From NCBI GenBank assembly GCA_041602035.1, contig JBFIHA010000010.1, forward strand, positions 28,316 to 92,315: 64,000 bases of DNA, written 5' to 3'. Positions 1 through 8,312 of the stretch are shown here, one piece after another. The stretch's first letter is position 1; each line of letters starts with the position of its first letter. The stretch comes from JAOTVV01 sp041602035 (lineage in GTDB: Bacteria; Gemmatimonadota; Gemmatimonadetes; Gemmatimonadales; GWC2-71-9). Under the pieces are notes generated by a model. The model was not told the origin of the DNA. It did no database searches and worked only from the letters and a program-made list of their open reading frames with translations. The translations under genes were made by a program, and so were the position numbers.

Positions 1-698
1 CGGTGTCCGTGATTCGCTGGAGTCTGGTGCCAGGCGTGCTGGCCGTGGCGGCTGTCGTGTGGGCCCTCAGGCGGCTCGACGTCCCTCGACAGCAACAGAG
101 TCGGGCATCGGAGCGGGAGACCAATCCTGACGCTCAGCCGGAGGGTGCGGTCCTGTTCGGTCTGGTGATTGCGTTCGCCTTTATCCGCTTTCCGGAGACC
201 CTGTTTCTCCTCCGGCTCCAGGATCTCGGCGTCGCGGTGGCGGCCATCCCGCTCCTGTGGGCCCTGCTGCACGTGGTGCGCTCGCTCGGGAGCTATCCCG
301 GTGGGTGGGCGAGCGACCTCCTGGGTCCGAGGCGAACCATGGTGGCTGGATGGCTCCTCTACGCCGCGGTCTGCCTCGGGCTAGCCCTCTCCCGCACCGC
401 CCTTGCTGCCTCAGCGTGCTTCCTGGCGTTCGGCCTCGTGGCCGCCGCCACGGAGTCACCGGAACGGACCTTCGTGGCCGCTGCGGGCCACACCGCTGGT
501 CGAGGGCGGCGTTTCGGCGCGTATCATGCCGGGGTAGGACTCGCCGCCCTGCCTGGTTCCGTGCTCCTCGGCACGCTGTACGCCGGCTGGGGCGGTCCGT
601 GGGCGCTCGTACTGAGCGGCGCCGTCGCTGCCGGGTTGGCGGTGATTGGGACGGCTGCCGGGCATGACGGGCGCGGTCCCCACCCGGGCCGATCGTGA
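1..698 (+). CDS. MFS transporter, C-terminal half (5' end outside window)
   Basis: The frame is open to the left edge, so the gene starts upstream; the GTG at 3 is probably internal. The visible 231 residues look like the second half of a major facilitator: one hydrophobic segment, a charged central loop (about residues 24-48), then about six membrane segments. A loop of the form G-W-A-S-D-L-L-G-P-R-R (about residues 100-110) matches the MFS motif G-x3-D-x2-G-x-R-R. The substrate cannot be told. The stop overlaps the next start (GTGA), which implies co-translation with the CC-terminal protein and the ArsA-type ATPase downstream. Confidence 0.8.
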   Translation, partial: VSVIRWSLVPGVLAVAAVVWALRRLDVPRQQQSRASERETNPDAQPEGAVLFGLVIAFAFIRFPETLFLLRLQDLGVAVAAIPLLWALLHVVRSLGSYPGGWASDLLGPRRTMVAGWLLYAAVCLGLALSRTALAASACFLAFGLVAAATESPERTFVAAAGHTAGRGRRFGAYHAGVGLAALPGSVLLGTLYAGWGGPWALVLSGAVAAGLAVIGTAAGHDGRGPHPGRS

Positions 699-985
699 CC
701 TCACGGGTGCGCCGGGTGTGGGGGACCGTCCGGGCCAGGCTCAGGGCGTTTCGCGATATCTACGAAGGTCTGTATGTCGCGCCGTATCGCTCGCAGATCT
801 ACCGGGCGTATCTCGAGGAGCGCGATCTGTTCTTGCTCTCTGGCTTCAGCGACCTGATGGGCGCACCCAGCCCGGTGCTGTTCTACACGCTGGAGCTGTA
901 TCCAGAGTTGATCGAGCAGTTCCACCAGTGGCACCTCCGCATGGGAATGCCTCGGGCACCGGAGGGAGGGTTCCGTTGCTGCTGA
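695..985 (+). CDS. Small Cys-Cys-terminated protein (cory-CC-star type)
   Basis: A 96-residue soluble protein whose last residues are G-G-F-R-C-C followed by the stop. It has an Arg-rich start, an aromatic middle (YEGLYVAPYRSQIYR) and a C-terminal amphipathic region. Small proteins ending in CC next to ArsA-family ATPases carry the name cory-CC-star in public annotation; I assign it from the CC end and the neighbour, not from a search. It starts with GTG overlapping the MFS stop by 4 bases and ends 12 bases before the ATPase gene. The terminal cysteine pair could bind a metal, form a disulfide or be handed to the ATPase. No function is established. Confidence 0.7.
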   Translation: MTSRVRRVWGTVRARLRAFRDIYEGLYVAPYRSQIYRAYLEERDLFLLSGFSDLMGAPSPVLFYTLELYPELIEQFHQWHLRMGMPRAPEGGFRCC

Positions 986-997
986 CGGGCACGGGTC

Positions 998-1966
998 ATG
1001 TCCGCTGACGCGAGCGTCGTCTTCGATCGGGCCGTTCTCTTTCTTGGTGGGAAGGGAGGCGTCGGAAAGACGACGCTAGCCGCCGCGATTGCCTGGCGCG
1101 CGGCGCGGGAGGGGCAGCGTACACTCCTCGTATCCACGGACCCCGCACACTCGACCGCCGATGTGCTGGGCCGCACCCTCGGCCCCGAGCCGACCCCGGT
1201 CAGCCCCAACCTCTGGGTGATGGAGATCGATCCGACGCTCGAGGCCGACCGCTACATCGCCGAGGTGAAGCGGCAGATCGCGGAGGTCACGCCGCCCCGA
1301 CTCGTGGCCGAGGTCGAGCGGCAGATCGATATCGCCCGAGTGAGTCCGGGGGCAGAGGACGCGGCGTTGTTCGATCGGTTCACGAGGCTCATCGACCAGC
1401 TCGGCAACCCTTACGAACGCATAGTGATCGATACCGCGCCGCTGGGTCACACGCTCCGGCTCTTGGCGCTCCCCGAGCACATGGCGGCGTGGATCGGTGG
1501 CCTGATCGGCCGGCGTCGGAAGGTGACCGCGCTGAGCCGCATGTGGCGCAGGGTCGCCGGCGCCGCCGCTGCCGCCTCGGTGCGCGAGGAGGATCCGGTG
1601 TTGGCCACGTTGGAGGAGCGACGGGCCCGGTTTCACCGGACGAGAGCAGTTATCACCGATCGGCAACGGACCGGATTCGTATTCGTCCTCGTCCCGGAGC
1701 GACTCTCGCTGCTCGAGACCCAGCGCGCGGTGCAGACGGTGGCGAAGCACGGGATCCCGGTTCGCGCTTTGGTTGTCAACCGCGTGACTCCCGAACCCAC
1801 GGTCGGTGCGCGCTTCGAACGCCGACGGCAGCTGGAACAGGAGTGCCTTCAGACGATCCGAACGACGCTTGCCGAGTATCCGGTGTTCCAGGTTCCCCTA
1901 CTCGAGATCGACAATGGGGGACCCGCCACGCTGGACCGGATCGCGTCGCATCTCTTGAGATCGTAG
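998..1966 (+). CDS. ArsA/Get3-family ATPase
   Basis: 322-residue deviant-Walker-A ATPase. The P-loop GGKGGVGKTT is at residues 17-26, with the signature lysine of the SIMIBI class. DPAHS at 48-52 (switch I) and DTAPLGHT at 145-152 (switch II) are the hallmark ArsA/Get3 motifs. The length fits a single-domain protein acting as a dimer, unlike the two-domain E. coli ArsA. No arsB, arsC or arsR is nearby, so arsenite export is unlikely. A carrier or ATP-driven targeting role with the upstream CC protein is more plausible, but this is inference. A cstA gene follows after 70 bases. Confidence 0.88.
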   Translation: MSADASVVFDRAVLFLGGKGGVGKTTLAAAIAWRAAREGQRTLLVSTDPAHSTADVLGRTLGPEPTPVSPNLWVMEIDPTLEADRYIAEVKRQIAEVTPPRLVAEVERQIDIARVSPGAEDAALFDRFTRLIDQLGNPYERIVIDTAPLGHTLRLLALPEHMAAWIGGLIGRRRKVTALSRMWRRVAGAAAAASVREEDPVLATLEERRARFHRTRAVITDRQRTGFVFVLVPERLSLLETQRAVQTVAKHGIPVRALVVNRVTPEPTVGARFERRRQLEQECLQTIRTTLAEYPVFQVPLLEIDNGGPATLDRIASHLLRS

Positions 1967-2036
1967 GCCGTCGCTCGCGACGGTCGACACCGATCGATAC
2001 CTTGGGGCACCTTCAGCCGAGTCGGAGGTTCGGGCT

Positions 2037-3785
2037 GTGAACGCTATCGCCCTGCTTGTGATCGGCCTTGCCGCCTTCCTGACGGGGTACCAGCTCTACT
2101 CCCGGTACGTTGCCCGATACGTCTACCGACTCGATCCGGACTTCGTGACGCCGGCGCACGAATTCGAGGATGGTGTGGACTTCGTTCCCACTAATCGCCA
2201 CGTCCTGTTCGGTCACCATTTCACGTCAGTCGCGGGAGCTGCGCCGATCGTGGGGCCGGCCATCGCGGTGATCTGGGGGTGGCTCCCGGCGTTCCTTTGG
2301 GTGGTGTTGGGGACGGTCTTTGCCGGGGCGGTGCACGACTTCGGCGCGCTGTGGATCTCCACTCGGCACAAGGCGACGTCCATCGGCACGCTCACGGAAC
2401 AGATCGTAGGCAGCCGGGCGCGAGTGCTGTTTCTGCTGATCATCTTCTTCCTCCTCCTGTTGGTGAACGCCGTCTTCGCCGTCGTGATCGCCAATCTGTT
2501 CATCGCCAATCACGGAGCGGTGCTGCCGGTGTGGGGCAGTCTCGTGGTTGCGGTGGTGGTGGGACTGCTGATCTACCGGACCGGCGTGGGGATCCTGTGG
2601 CCGTCGATCGCGGCGCTGTTGGCGTTGTATGTCCTCATCTGGCTGGGCCAGTACGCGCCATTCGCCCTGCCGGACGTGTTTGGGTTCGCCCCGTCGGATC
2701 TCCAACTGCAGGCGGCGCAGGGTGCGGTGGCCGACGCTGCCGAGGCTGCTCGGATCGATGGAGTGCGCACGGGTTGGGTGCTCATCCTGTTCGTCTACGC
2801 GTTCTTCGCCAGCGTGCTTCCCGTCTGGGTGCTCCTCCAGCCACGCGACTACGTCAACAGTCACCAGCTGTTCGTCGCGTTGGCGATCATCGGTCTCGGT
2901 GTCGTGCTGGTGAATCCCGAGATCGTCGCGCCCGCCGTGAACCGGGAGCTGCCGGCGGATGCCCCTCACTGGTTCCCCCTGCTGTTCATCACCATTGCCT
3001 GCGGTGCCATCAGCGGGTTCCACGGACTCGTGGCGTCGGGAACCTCTGCTAAGCAGCTCGACAAGGAGTCGGATGCCCGCTACGTGGGCTACGGAGGCAT
3101 GATCGGTGAGGGGACGCTCGCGCTGACCTCGATCCTGGCCACCACGGCGGGGTTCGCGGTGTACGTGGGTCGCGATGGGTGGCTCGAGCACTATGGAACC
3201 TGGGCCCGCGCCTCGAGCGGAGCCACGTCGGCCTTCGTCAATGGCGTGGGAGTGCTGGCCGAAGGGGTGGGCATCCCGCATACCGTCGCCGTGATCTTTG
3301 CGGCCGTCGTGGTCATATCGTTCGCCGCGACGACGATGGACACGGGCGTACGGCTCCAGCGGTACATCATCTCGGAGCTCGGTGCACAGTACCGCGTGCG
3401 GATCGCGCAAAATCGTTGGTTCGCCACGTTCGTTGCCGTGGCGAGCTGTGCCCTCCTCGCGCTTGGTTTGGACCGCGGGGCCGGGGGGATGCGGCTCTGG
3501 CCCCTGTTCGGCACCACCAACCAACTCACCGGGGCGCTCACCTTGTTGGTCATCACGCTCTTTCTGGCCAGGCTGCGGCGCCCGATTTGGGTCACCGTCG
3601 TACCGATGGGCTTTCTGCTCTTCATGACCACGTGGGCCATGGTGCTCAACCTCGTCCGCTACTGGGTGGACAGCCAGGCTGTCCTGCTCGCTGTCGGCGG
3701 CATGGTGTTCGTGCTGGAACTGTGGCTCATCTTCGAGGCCGCCGGGGTGGTCCGCCGGGCGGTTGGCGGCGCGGGCGGCGGCTGA
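2037..3785 (+). CDS. cstA: Carbon starvation protein CstA family peptide transporter
   Basis: 582-residue polytopic inner-membrane protein that aligns by eye with CstA throughout. Landmarks are the N-terminal segment ending in a Y-S-R-Y-V-A-R-Y pattern, then F-G-H-H-F-T-S-V-A-G-A-A-P-I-V-G-P, then V-H-D-F and later G-T-T-N-Q-L-T-G near residue 495. CstA/BtsT proteins take up peptides or pyruvate during carbon limitation. It starts with GTG, and I see no strong Shine-Dalgarno. It is somewhat shorter than E. coli CstA (about 700), which is common outside enterics. It probably shares the upstream operon's transcript. Confidence 0.92.
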   Translation: MNAIALLVIGLAAFLTGYQLYSRYVARYVYRLDPDFVTPAHEFEDGVDFVPTNRHVLFGHHFTSVAGAAPIVGPAIAVIWGWLPAFLWVVLGTVFAGAVHDFGALWISTRHKATSIGTLTEQIVGSRARVLFLLIIFFLLLLVNAVFAVVIANLFIANHGAVLPVWGSLVVAVVVGLLIYRTGVGILWPSIAALLALYVLIWLGQYAPFALPDVFGFAPSDLQLQAAQGAVADAAEAARIDGVRTGWVLILFVYAFFASVLPVWVLLQPRDYVNSHQLFVALAIIGLGVVLVNPEIVAPAVNRELPADAPHWFPLLFITIACGAISGFHGLVASGTSAKQLDKESDARYVGYGGMIGEGTLALTSILATTAGFAVYVGRDGWLEHYGTWARASSGATSAFVNGVGVLAEGVGIPHTVAVIFAAVVVISFAATTMDTGVRLQRYIISELGAQYRVRIAQNRWFATFVAVASCALLALGLDRGAGGMRLWPLFGTTNQLTGALTLLVITLFLARLRRPIWVTVVPMGFLLFMTTWAMVLNLVRYWVDSQAVLLAVGGMVFVLELWLIFEAAGVVRRAVGGAGGG

Positions 3786-3969
3786 CGCACCCACCCCGAA
3801 CGCGCTTGCTGGAGCCCCAGCTGGCACGTACGTTCGATACCTCTCGCAGAGGGGGTGCCTGATACCCTACGATCCCTCGGAGCCGGTCGAGTTCAGCCCC
3901 AGACGGGGCCAGGGGACCGGCTCAGTGCTCGCCGAACGCCCCCAACCGAAGCAGGTCGAGCGTCGGGAG

Positions 3970-4725
3970 ATGCGGGGTCACACCGCCGTCATCACGGGCG
4001 GCGCGACGGGCATGGGCCGAGCAATCGCGCTGGCCTTTGCCCGCCGTGGGGTGAATGTGGCGTTCAATTACATCGAGCTACCTGAGCGTGACGTGTCCGC
4101 GCAGGCGGTGTTGACCGAAGCGGCCCTTCGCGGGTGCGGCGTGGAGGTGTACAGCGCGCACTGTGACGTGCGGAGCCGCCGGGCGCTCGAGCGGTTCGTT
4201 CGCGATGCCCGCGACAAGCTTGGCGACATCCACTACCTCGTGAACAACGCCGGCATCCATCGCGATGCCGCCCTGTGGCGGATGCCGGAGGATGCGTGGG
4301 ACGATGTCGTCAACACGAATCTCACGGGGAGCTTCAACGCCATTCGGGCGGTGGCACCCTATTTCCGCGAACAGCGGTACGGAAAGATCGTCAGCATCGC
4401 CTCGCACCAGGCGTACACGCCGGGCTTTGGACTAGCCAATTATGCGGCCAGCAAGGCTGCAGTCGTGGGCCTCACGAAGGCTGCCGCCGTCGAGCTCGGT
4501 GCCTACAATGTCAACGTGAATGCCGTCGCGCCCGGCTTCGTGCGGACGGAGCTGATCGATACCCTCCCTCCAGAGGTCCTCAGTGACGCCGAGCACGAGT
4601 CGGTGCTCGGACGGATCGCCGAGCCGGAAGACGTGGCCCATGTGGTCCTGTTCCTCTGCTCAGACGAAGCTCGGCACATCACCGGACAGGTTATCTTTGT
4701 CGACGGCGGATTGACGCTTCACTGA
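3970..4725 (+). CDS. Short-chain dehydrogenase/reductase (SDR), FabG-like
   Basis: 251-residue classical SDR. The nucleotide-binding TGGATGMG is at residues 9-16, NNAG at 92-95, a catalytic serine near 145, and YAASK at 158-162 giving Tyr158/Lys162. The C-terminal F-V-D-G-G end is typical of FabG-like enzymes. The frame stays open upstream to about 3763, but homology starts at this ATG, which has GGGAG directly before it. It likely reduces a 3-oxoacyl or related ketone with NAD(P)H. The crotonase gene 56 bases downstream suggests acyl-CoA metabolism. The exact substrate is not visible. Confidence 0.88.
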   Translation: MRGHTAVITGGATGMGRAIALAFARRGVNVAFNYIELPERDVSAQAVLTEAALRGCGVEVYSAHCDVRSRRALERFVRDARDKLGDIHYLVNNAGIHRDAALWRMPEDAWDDVVNTNLTGSFNAIRAVAPYFREQRYGKIVSIASHQAYTPGFGLANYAASKAAVVGLTKAAAVELGAYNVNVNAVAPGFVRTELIDTLPPEVLSDAEHESVLGRIAEPEDVAHVVLFLCSDEARHITGQVIFVDGGLTLH

Positions 4726-4781
4726 TCCGCGGTGACTCGTAGCCGACCGTCACATGATTGAACGCTTACGGGAGAGTGCCT

Positions 4782-5549
4782 GTGAGTGACCGCTTCGTTG
4801 GGCTCACGTACGAGGGAGGTGTGGCCACGCTGACCCTGGACCGCCCGCCGCTCAACGTGATGAACATCGAGATGATGGAGCAGATGAACGAGGCGATCCT
4901 TGAACTCCGCGGACGCACGGATTTGAAGGTCCTGGTGATCCGTGGAAAGGGAAAGGCCTTCAGCGCCGGTGTGGATGTCGCGGACCACACCAAGGACAAG
5001 GTGACCCGGATGATCCAGGTGTTTCACCGGATCTTCGAGTCCATTCGGCTGTTGGACGTCATCGCGGTGGCGGCGGTGCACGGCCGGGCGCTGGGCGGCG
5101 GCTTCGAACTGGCCATCGGCTGCAACCTGGTCGTTGCCTCCGAGTCGGCGCGGTTCGCGCTTCCCGAGATCAAGCTTGGCGTGTTCCCGCCACTGGCCTG
5201 TGTGGTGCTCCCTCGGGCGGCACCGCGCCGCAAGGCCATGGAGTGGATTCTCATGGGTGAGGAGATCACCGCGCAGGAACTCAGTGCCTACGGTCTGGTG
5301 AACCGCATCGTTCCCGACGATCGGTTCGATGACGAGCTTGCGGCGTTTGTCGAGAGGATCACCAACAAGTCCGGTCCTGTCCTCACGCTGGCCAAGCGGG
5401 CCCAGACCGAGTCGTACTACGCGGCCTACGAAGAAGCACTGTACAAAGCCGAAAACCTGTACCTGCGGGAACTGATGGCGCTCGAAGATGCGCACGAGGG
5501 CATCAGGGCCTTCATGGAGAAGCGGGCGCCGACGTGGCGAGACGCGTGA
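4782..5549 (+). CDS. Enoyl-CoA hydratase/isomerase (crotonase family)
   Basis: 255-residue crotonase. The oxyanion-hole region is FSAGVDVADH (residues 60-69). ALGGGFELA places one catalytic glutamate at 109, and ALPEIKLGVFPP places the second at 129, so both crotonase glutamates are present. GTG 4782 is chosen because GGGAG lies 7 bases upstream; a TTG at 4758 is also in frame. The NVMNIEMM start and the GVFPP after the second glutamate resemble cyclohexadienoyl-CoA hydratases (Dch) more than ordinary FadB-type hydratases, by recall only. The next gene starts inside its 3' end. Confidence 0.87.
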   Translation: MSDRFVGLTYEGGVATLTLDRPPLNVMNIEMMEQMNEAILELRGRTDLKVLVIRGKGKAFSAGVDVADHTKDKVTRMIQVFHRIFESIRLLDVIAVAAVHGRALGGGFELAIGCNLVVASESARFALPEIKLGVFPPLACVVLPRAAPRRKAMEWILMGEEITAQELSAYGLVNRIVPDDRFDDELAAFVERITNKSGPVLTLAKRAQTESYYAAYEEALYKAENLYLRELMALEDAHEGIRAFMEKRAPTWRDA

Positions 5550-6163
5550 GACTCGCCGCATTCTTGCTCGCCGTTGCAGGCATCGCCTGTGGCGGGAGCA
5601 AGGCCGAAGAAGGCGTGCCGCCCGAGACGGCACCGCTCCCGACTGTCGTGCTCGGGGGGCGGATCGTGGCGCTGTACCCCGTGACCCTCGTGGCCGCCGA
5701 TAGGCAGCTCGGGTGGAGCGAGCAACTTGGTGACCGCGCCGCCGCCCTGCGCACGGCCGACAGCCTCCTGGCCGCCTTTCTCACCGAGCGGGTCCCGGAA
5801 GCCCAATGGGTCTTGCCGGACGCGCTCCGGCGTGCAGCCCGCCAGGCGCCCGGCGTCCTCCCGGATCCGGATAGGATTGGGACGGCACTGCTTCGCGCTC
5901 GCGATCTGGATCGAATCCCCGATCCGCTGCGCTCACAAATGCGGAACCTGACCGCCGTCGCGGCGGACCGGCTCGTGCTGGTGCCAGCCGCGCTCACGTT
6001 CCAGCGGATGCCGTCGGGCAACGGCGCCGCCGATCTGTCGGTCGTCATCGCGGACGTCCGCTTCGGAACGGTGCTGTGGCGGACGATCGCACACGGAGAG
6101 GGCGACGACGCGTGGTCGGCGATGTGGAACGCCCTCCGGGCATTGGTGCCGGATTTGCCGTAA
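5534..6163 (+). CDS. Hypothetical lipoprotein
   Basis: 209-residue protein with a short basic start, a hydrophobic stretch and an A-G-I-A-C lipobox-like end (Cys19), so it is probably a lipid-anchored periplasmic or outer-membrane protein. The mature part has no motif that I recognise; the end pattern (VLWRTIAHGEGDD) resembles proteins that score several additive terms, as in GNA1162-like lipoproteins. It overlaps the crotonase stop by 16 bases and sits 2 bases before the isocitrate dehydrogenase start, so it is translated in the same operon. Function unknown. Confidence 0.75.
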   Translation: MARRVRLAAFLLAVAGIACGGSKAEEGVPPETAPLPTVVLGGRIVALYPVTLVAADRQLGWSEQLGDRAAALRTADSLLAAFLTERVPEAQWVLPDALRRAARQAPGVLPDPDRIGTALLRARDLDRIPDPLRSQMRNLTAVAADRLVLVPAALTFQRMPSGNGAADLSVVIADVRFGTVLWRTIAHGEGDDAWSAMWNALRALVPDLP

Positions 6164-6165
6164 CG

Positions 6166-7179
6166 ATGCACCGAGTCACACTCATCCCGGGTGACGGTAT
6201 CGGGCCCGAGATCACCGCTGCCACGCTGCGTGTGATCGAGGCCGCCGGCGTCCTGATCGACTGGGATGAACAGCTCGGCGGTGTCGCGGCCTTGCACGAG
6301 GCGGGAACCCCGCTGCCCGACGCGACGGTGGCGAGCATACGGGAGACAACCGCCGCCCTCAAAGGGCCACTCACGACTCCGGTCGGCACCGGCTTCCGGT
6401 CGGTGAACGTCGCGTTGCGGCGGGAGTTTGATCTCTATGCGAACGTGCGGCCGGCGGCGTCGATCCTTCCGGGTGGTCGGTATGAGAACGTCGACATCGT
6501 GCTCGTGCGAGAGAACACCGAGGGGCTGTACGTCGGCCACGAGGCGGTGATCCCCGTTGCCGGCGACCCGAAGGCCGTCGCGCAGTCCACGGCCATCGTC
6601 ACGCGGGCTGGCTGCGAGCGGATCGCCCGGTTCGCATTCGAATACGCCGTACACCATGGCCGGCGCCGAGTGACGATCTGTCACAAGGCGAACATCCTGA
6701 AGGCGTCGAGCGGACTGTTTCTCGAGGTCGCGCACGAGGTGTCCGAGCGGTACCGTGGCAGGATCGAAGTTAATGACGTGATCATCGATGCGGCGGCCAT
6801 GAAGCTCGTGTTGGACCCGTGCCAGTTCGACGTGATCGTGACCACCAATATGTTCGGTGACATCCTCAGCGATCAGATCGCTGGATTGATCGGCGGCCTG
6901 GGTCTCGCCCCCGGCGCCAACATCGGCGATCGGGCCGCACTGTTCGAGGCAGTGCACGGATCCGCGCCGGACATCGCCGGAAAGGGCGTGGCCAATCCGT
7001 CGGCACTGATCTTGGCGGCGTGCCTGCTGCTCGATCACCTGGGTGAAGCCGCCGCGGCGCAGCGGGTGCGGCAAGCACTGACGACGGTGCTCAGGGACGA
7101 CCGAGTCCGTACCCCGGATCTCAAGGGACATGCTACGACAGTGGAATTCACGGACGCCGTTGTTCGGCGACTTGCGTGA
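6166..7179 (+). CDS. NAD-dependent isocitrate dehydrogenase (isocitrate/isopropylmalate dehydrogenase family)
   Basis: 337-residue beta-decarboxylating dehydrogenase. GDGIGPE is at residues 8-14. Y-A-N-V-R-P-A near 91 and VRENTEGLYVG near 114 fit NAD-isocitrate dehydrogenases better than LeuB, which has L-R-P in the first motif. The metal and substrate residues in TTNMFGDILSDQ and the adenosine-site GSAPDIAGKG are present. ATG 6166 starts exactly at the conserved N-terminus (MHRVTLIPGDG); the open frame extends 30 codons further up but overlaps the lipoprotein. It oxidises isocitrate to 2-oxoglutarate in the TCA cycle. Homoisocitrate or 3-isopropylmalate as substrate is less likely but not excluded. 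Confidence 0.85.
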   Translation: MHRVTLIPGDGIGPEITAATLRVIEAAGVLIDWDEQLGGVAALHEAGTPLPDATVASIRETTAALKGPLTTPVGTGFRSVNVALRREFDLYANVRPAASILPGGRYENVDIVLVRENTEGLYVGHEAVIPVAGDPKAVAQSTAIVTRAGCERIARFAFEYAVHHGRRRVTICHKANILKASSGLFLEVAHEVSERYRGRIEVNDVIIDAAAMKLVLDPCQFDVIVTTNMFGDILSDQIAGLIGGLGLAPGANIGDRAALFEAVHGSAPDIAGKGVANPSALILAACLLLDHLGEAAAAQRVRQALTTVLRDDRVRTPDLKGHATTVEFTDAVVRRLA

Positions 7180-7441
7180 GCGGGAGTGCCCGCGCTGCCA
7201 GCAGCCGGTCGATCTCCCACTCGGCGAGATCTGCGCGGCGTGCCAACGCGCCATCCAGCGACGTGCCTCGCGGATCGCGCGCACGGTGGCGCTGCTCTCG
7301 ACCGTCGCCGTCGGCATCTATGTGCTGCTCCGGGTCCCGCCCGATCCGACGGCACGCATGGTCAGCGGTGCCGCCGTGGCCATCTGGTATCTGCTCACCA
7401 ACCTCGTCGCTCGGCGGGTCCTTCGGGAATGCTTGAAATGA
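7130..7441 (+). CDS. Small membrane protein with N-terminal zinc-ribbon-like Cys pairs
   Basis: 103 residues. Two C-x2-C pairs (CPRC near 20 and CAAC near 35) could bind one zinc. Two hydrophobic helices follow (about 50-66 and 75-92). It starts 50 bases inside the isocitrate dehydrogenase 3' end. The cysteines lie after the overlap, so a later start cannot be excluded (a TTG at 7160 and a GTG at 7175 are in or near this stretch). No family is recognised. It ends 13 bases before the phosphodiesterase gene. Confidence 0.65.
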   Translation: MLRQWNSRTPLFGDLRERECPRCQQPVDLPLGEICAACQRAIQRRASRIARTVALLSTVAVGIYVLLRVPPDPTARMVSGAAVAIWYLLTNLVARRVLRECLK

Positions 7442-7454
7442 CGGTAATCGCGCC

Positions 7455-8312
7455 GTGACGTTCCGGATGGTGCACCTCTCCGACACGCATTTCGGTCACG
7501 TCGCCGACTTGCGGCAGATCCAGGCGGTAGAAGATCTGGTGCCGGACCTCGACGCCCGATTGATCGTCTTAACGGGCGACCTCACGCTCCGCGCGAGACA
7601 TGGGGAGTTCCAGGCGGCGAGGGCGTTCGTGCAGGAACTGGAGCGCAGCGCGCCGGTTCTCGCGATTCCGGGGAACCACGATGTGCAGTGGTGGTGGAGG
7701 CCGCTCATTCCGTGGGGGGCGCAGGCGAAATATCGGAAATACGCCCGCTACTTCGGCCCGCTCCTGTCTCCGATCATGGACTTTCCCGAGGCCATCGTGG
7801 TGGGCGCGAACACCTCGCACGGCATCGCCTGGGGATCCCTCACGCCAAGACTGCGAGATCTCGCCGTGAAGGGGCATCTGCCGAAATCCCAGATCGAACG
7901 GGCGCACGAGGCGTTCAGCGCCGCCGGCAACGAACGGGTGCGGGTGCTCGTGGTCCATCACAATGTGCTGCGCGGCGAGCTCTCGCAGCGCATGGGGCTC
8001 GCGCGGTGGCGACAGGCACAACGCCGCATCGTCGAATCGGGCACGGACATCGTGCTATGCGGTCACGACCACCAGGAACAGGCCGATCTGCTCCAGGAGC
8101 GCGTGGTGATCTCATGCGCGGGGACGCTGTCGACCCGGTCGCGCGGGAACCGTCCCTCCGTGTTCAATCGCGTCTCCATCGACGATCACGCGATCCACGT
8201 CGAGTGCTTCCGTTGGGAAGCGGGCGACGGCGTGTTCAAGCGATCCGACGTGCACACCTTTCCGAGGCCACGACGGCTTCATGACGCACCGGTCCCCGCG
8301 GGCGCGCGCTGA
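7455..8312 (+). CDS. Metallophosphoesterase, CpdA-like
   Basis: 285-residue calcineurin-type phosphoesterase. Metal-binding motifs are in order: LSDTHFGH (residues 8-15), TGDLT near 40, PGNHD near 74, then VHHN near 157 and CGHDHQE near 194. Enzymes of this layout hydrolyse phosphodiesters such as 3',5'-cAMP; the substrate here is unproven. It starts with GTG 13 bases after the preceding stop, and its last 32 bases overlap the SprT-like gene. The adenylate cyclase encoded at 50.2 kb could in principle supply a cyclic nucleotide, but the two genes are far apart. Confidence 0.87.
   Translation: MTFRMVHLSDTHFGHVADLRQIQAVEDLVPDLDARLIVLTGDLTLRARHGEFQAARAFVQELERSAPVLAIPGNHDVQWWWRPLIPWGAQAKYRKYARYFGPLLSPIMDFPEAIVVGANTSHGIAWGSLTPRLRDLAVKGHLPKSQIERAHEAFSAAGNERVRVLVVHHNVLRGELSQRMGLARWRQAQRRIVESGTDIVLCGHDHQEQADLLQERVVISCAGTLSTRSRGNRPSVFNRVSIDDHAIHVECFRWEAGDGVFKRSDVHTFPRPRRLHDAPVPAGAR

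Noticed and set aside
998..1966. Arsenite efflux ATPase ArsA
   Set aside because: Single-domain protein with no arsB/arsC/arsR neighbours, so only the family-level name is justified.
2226..3827. Long open frame (533 codons) on the - strand opposite cstA
   Set aside because: It is a mirror of the cstA codon pattern, rich in His/Arg/Gln/Asp with no domain, and the + strand protein is a clear CstA.
3763..3969. Upstream extension of the SDR reading frame
   Set aside because: The extra 69 residues are low in hydrophobic structure and not SDR-like; the conserved nucleotide-binding start follows ATG 3970.
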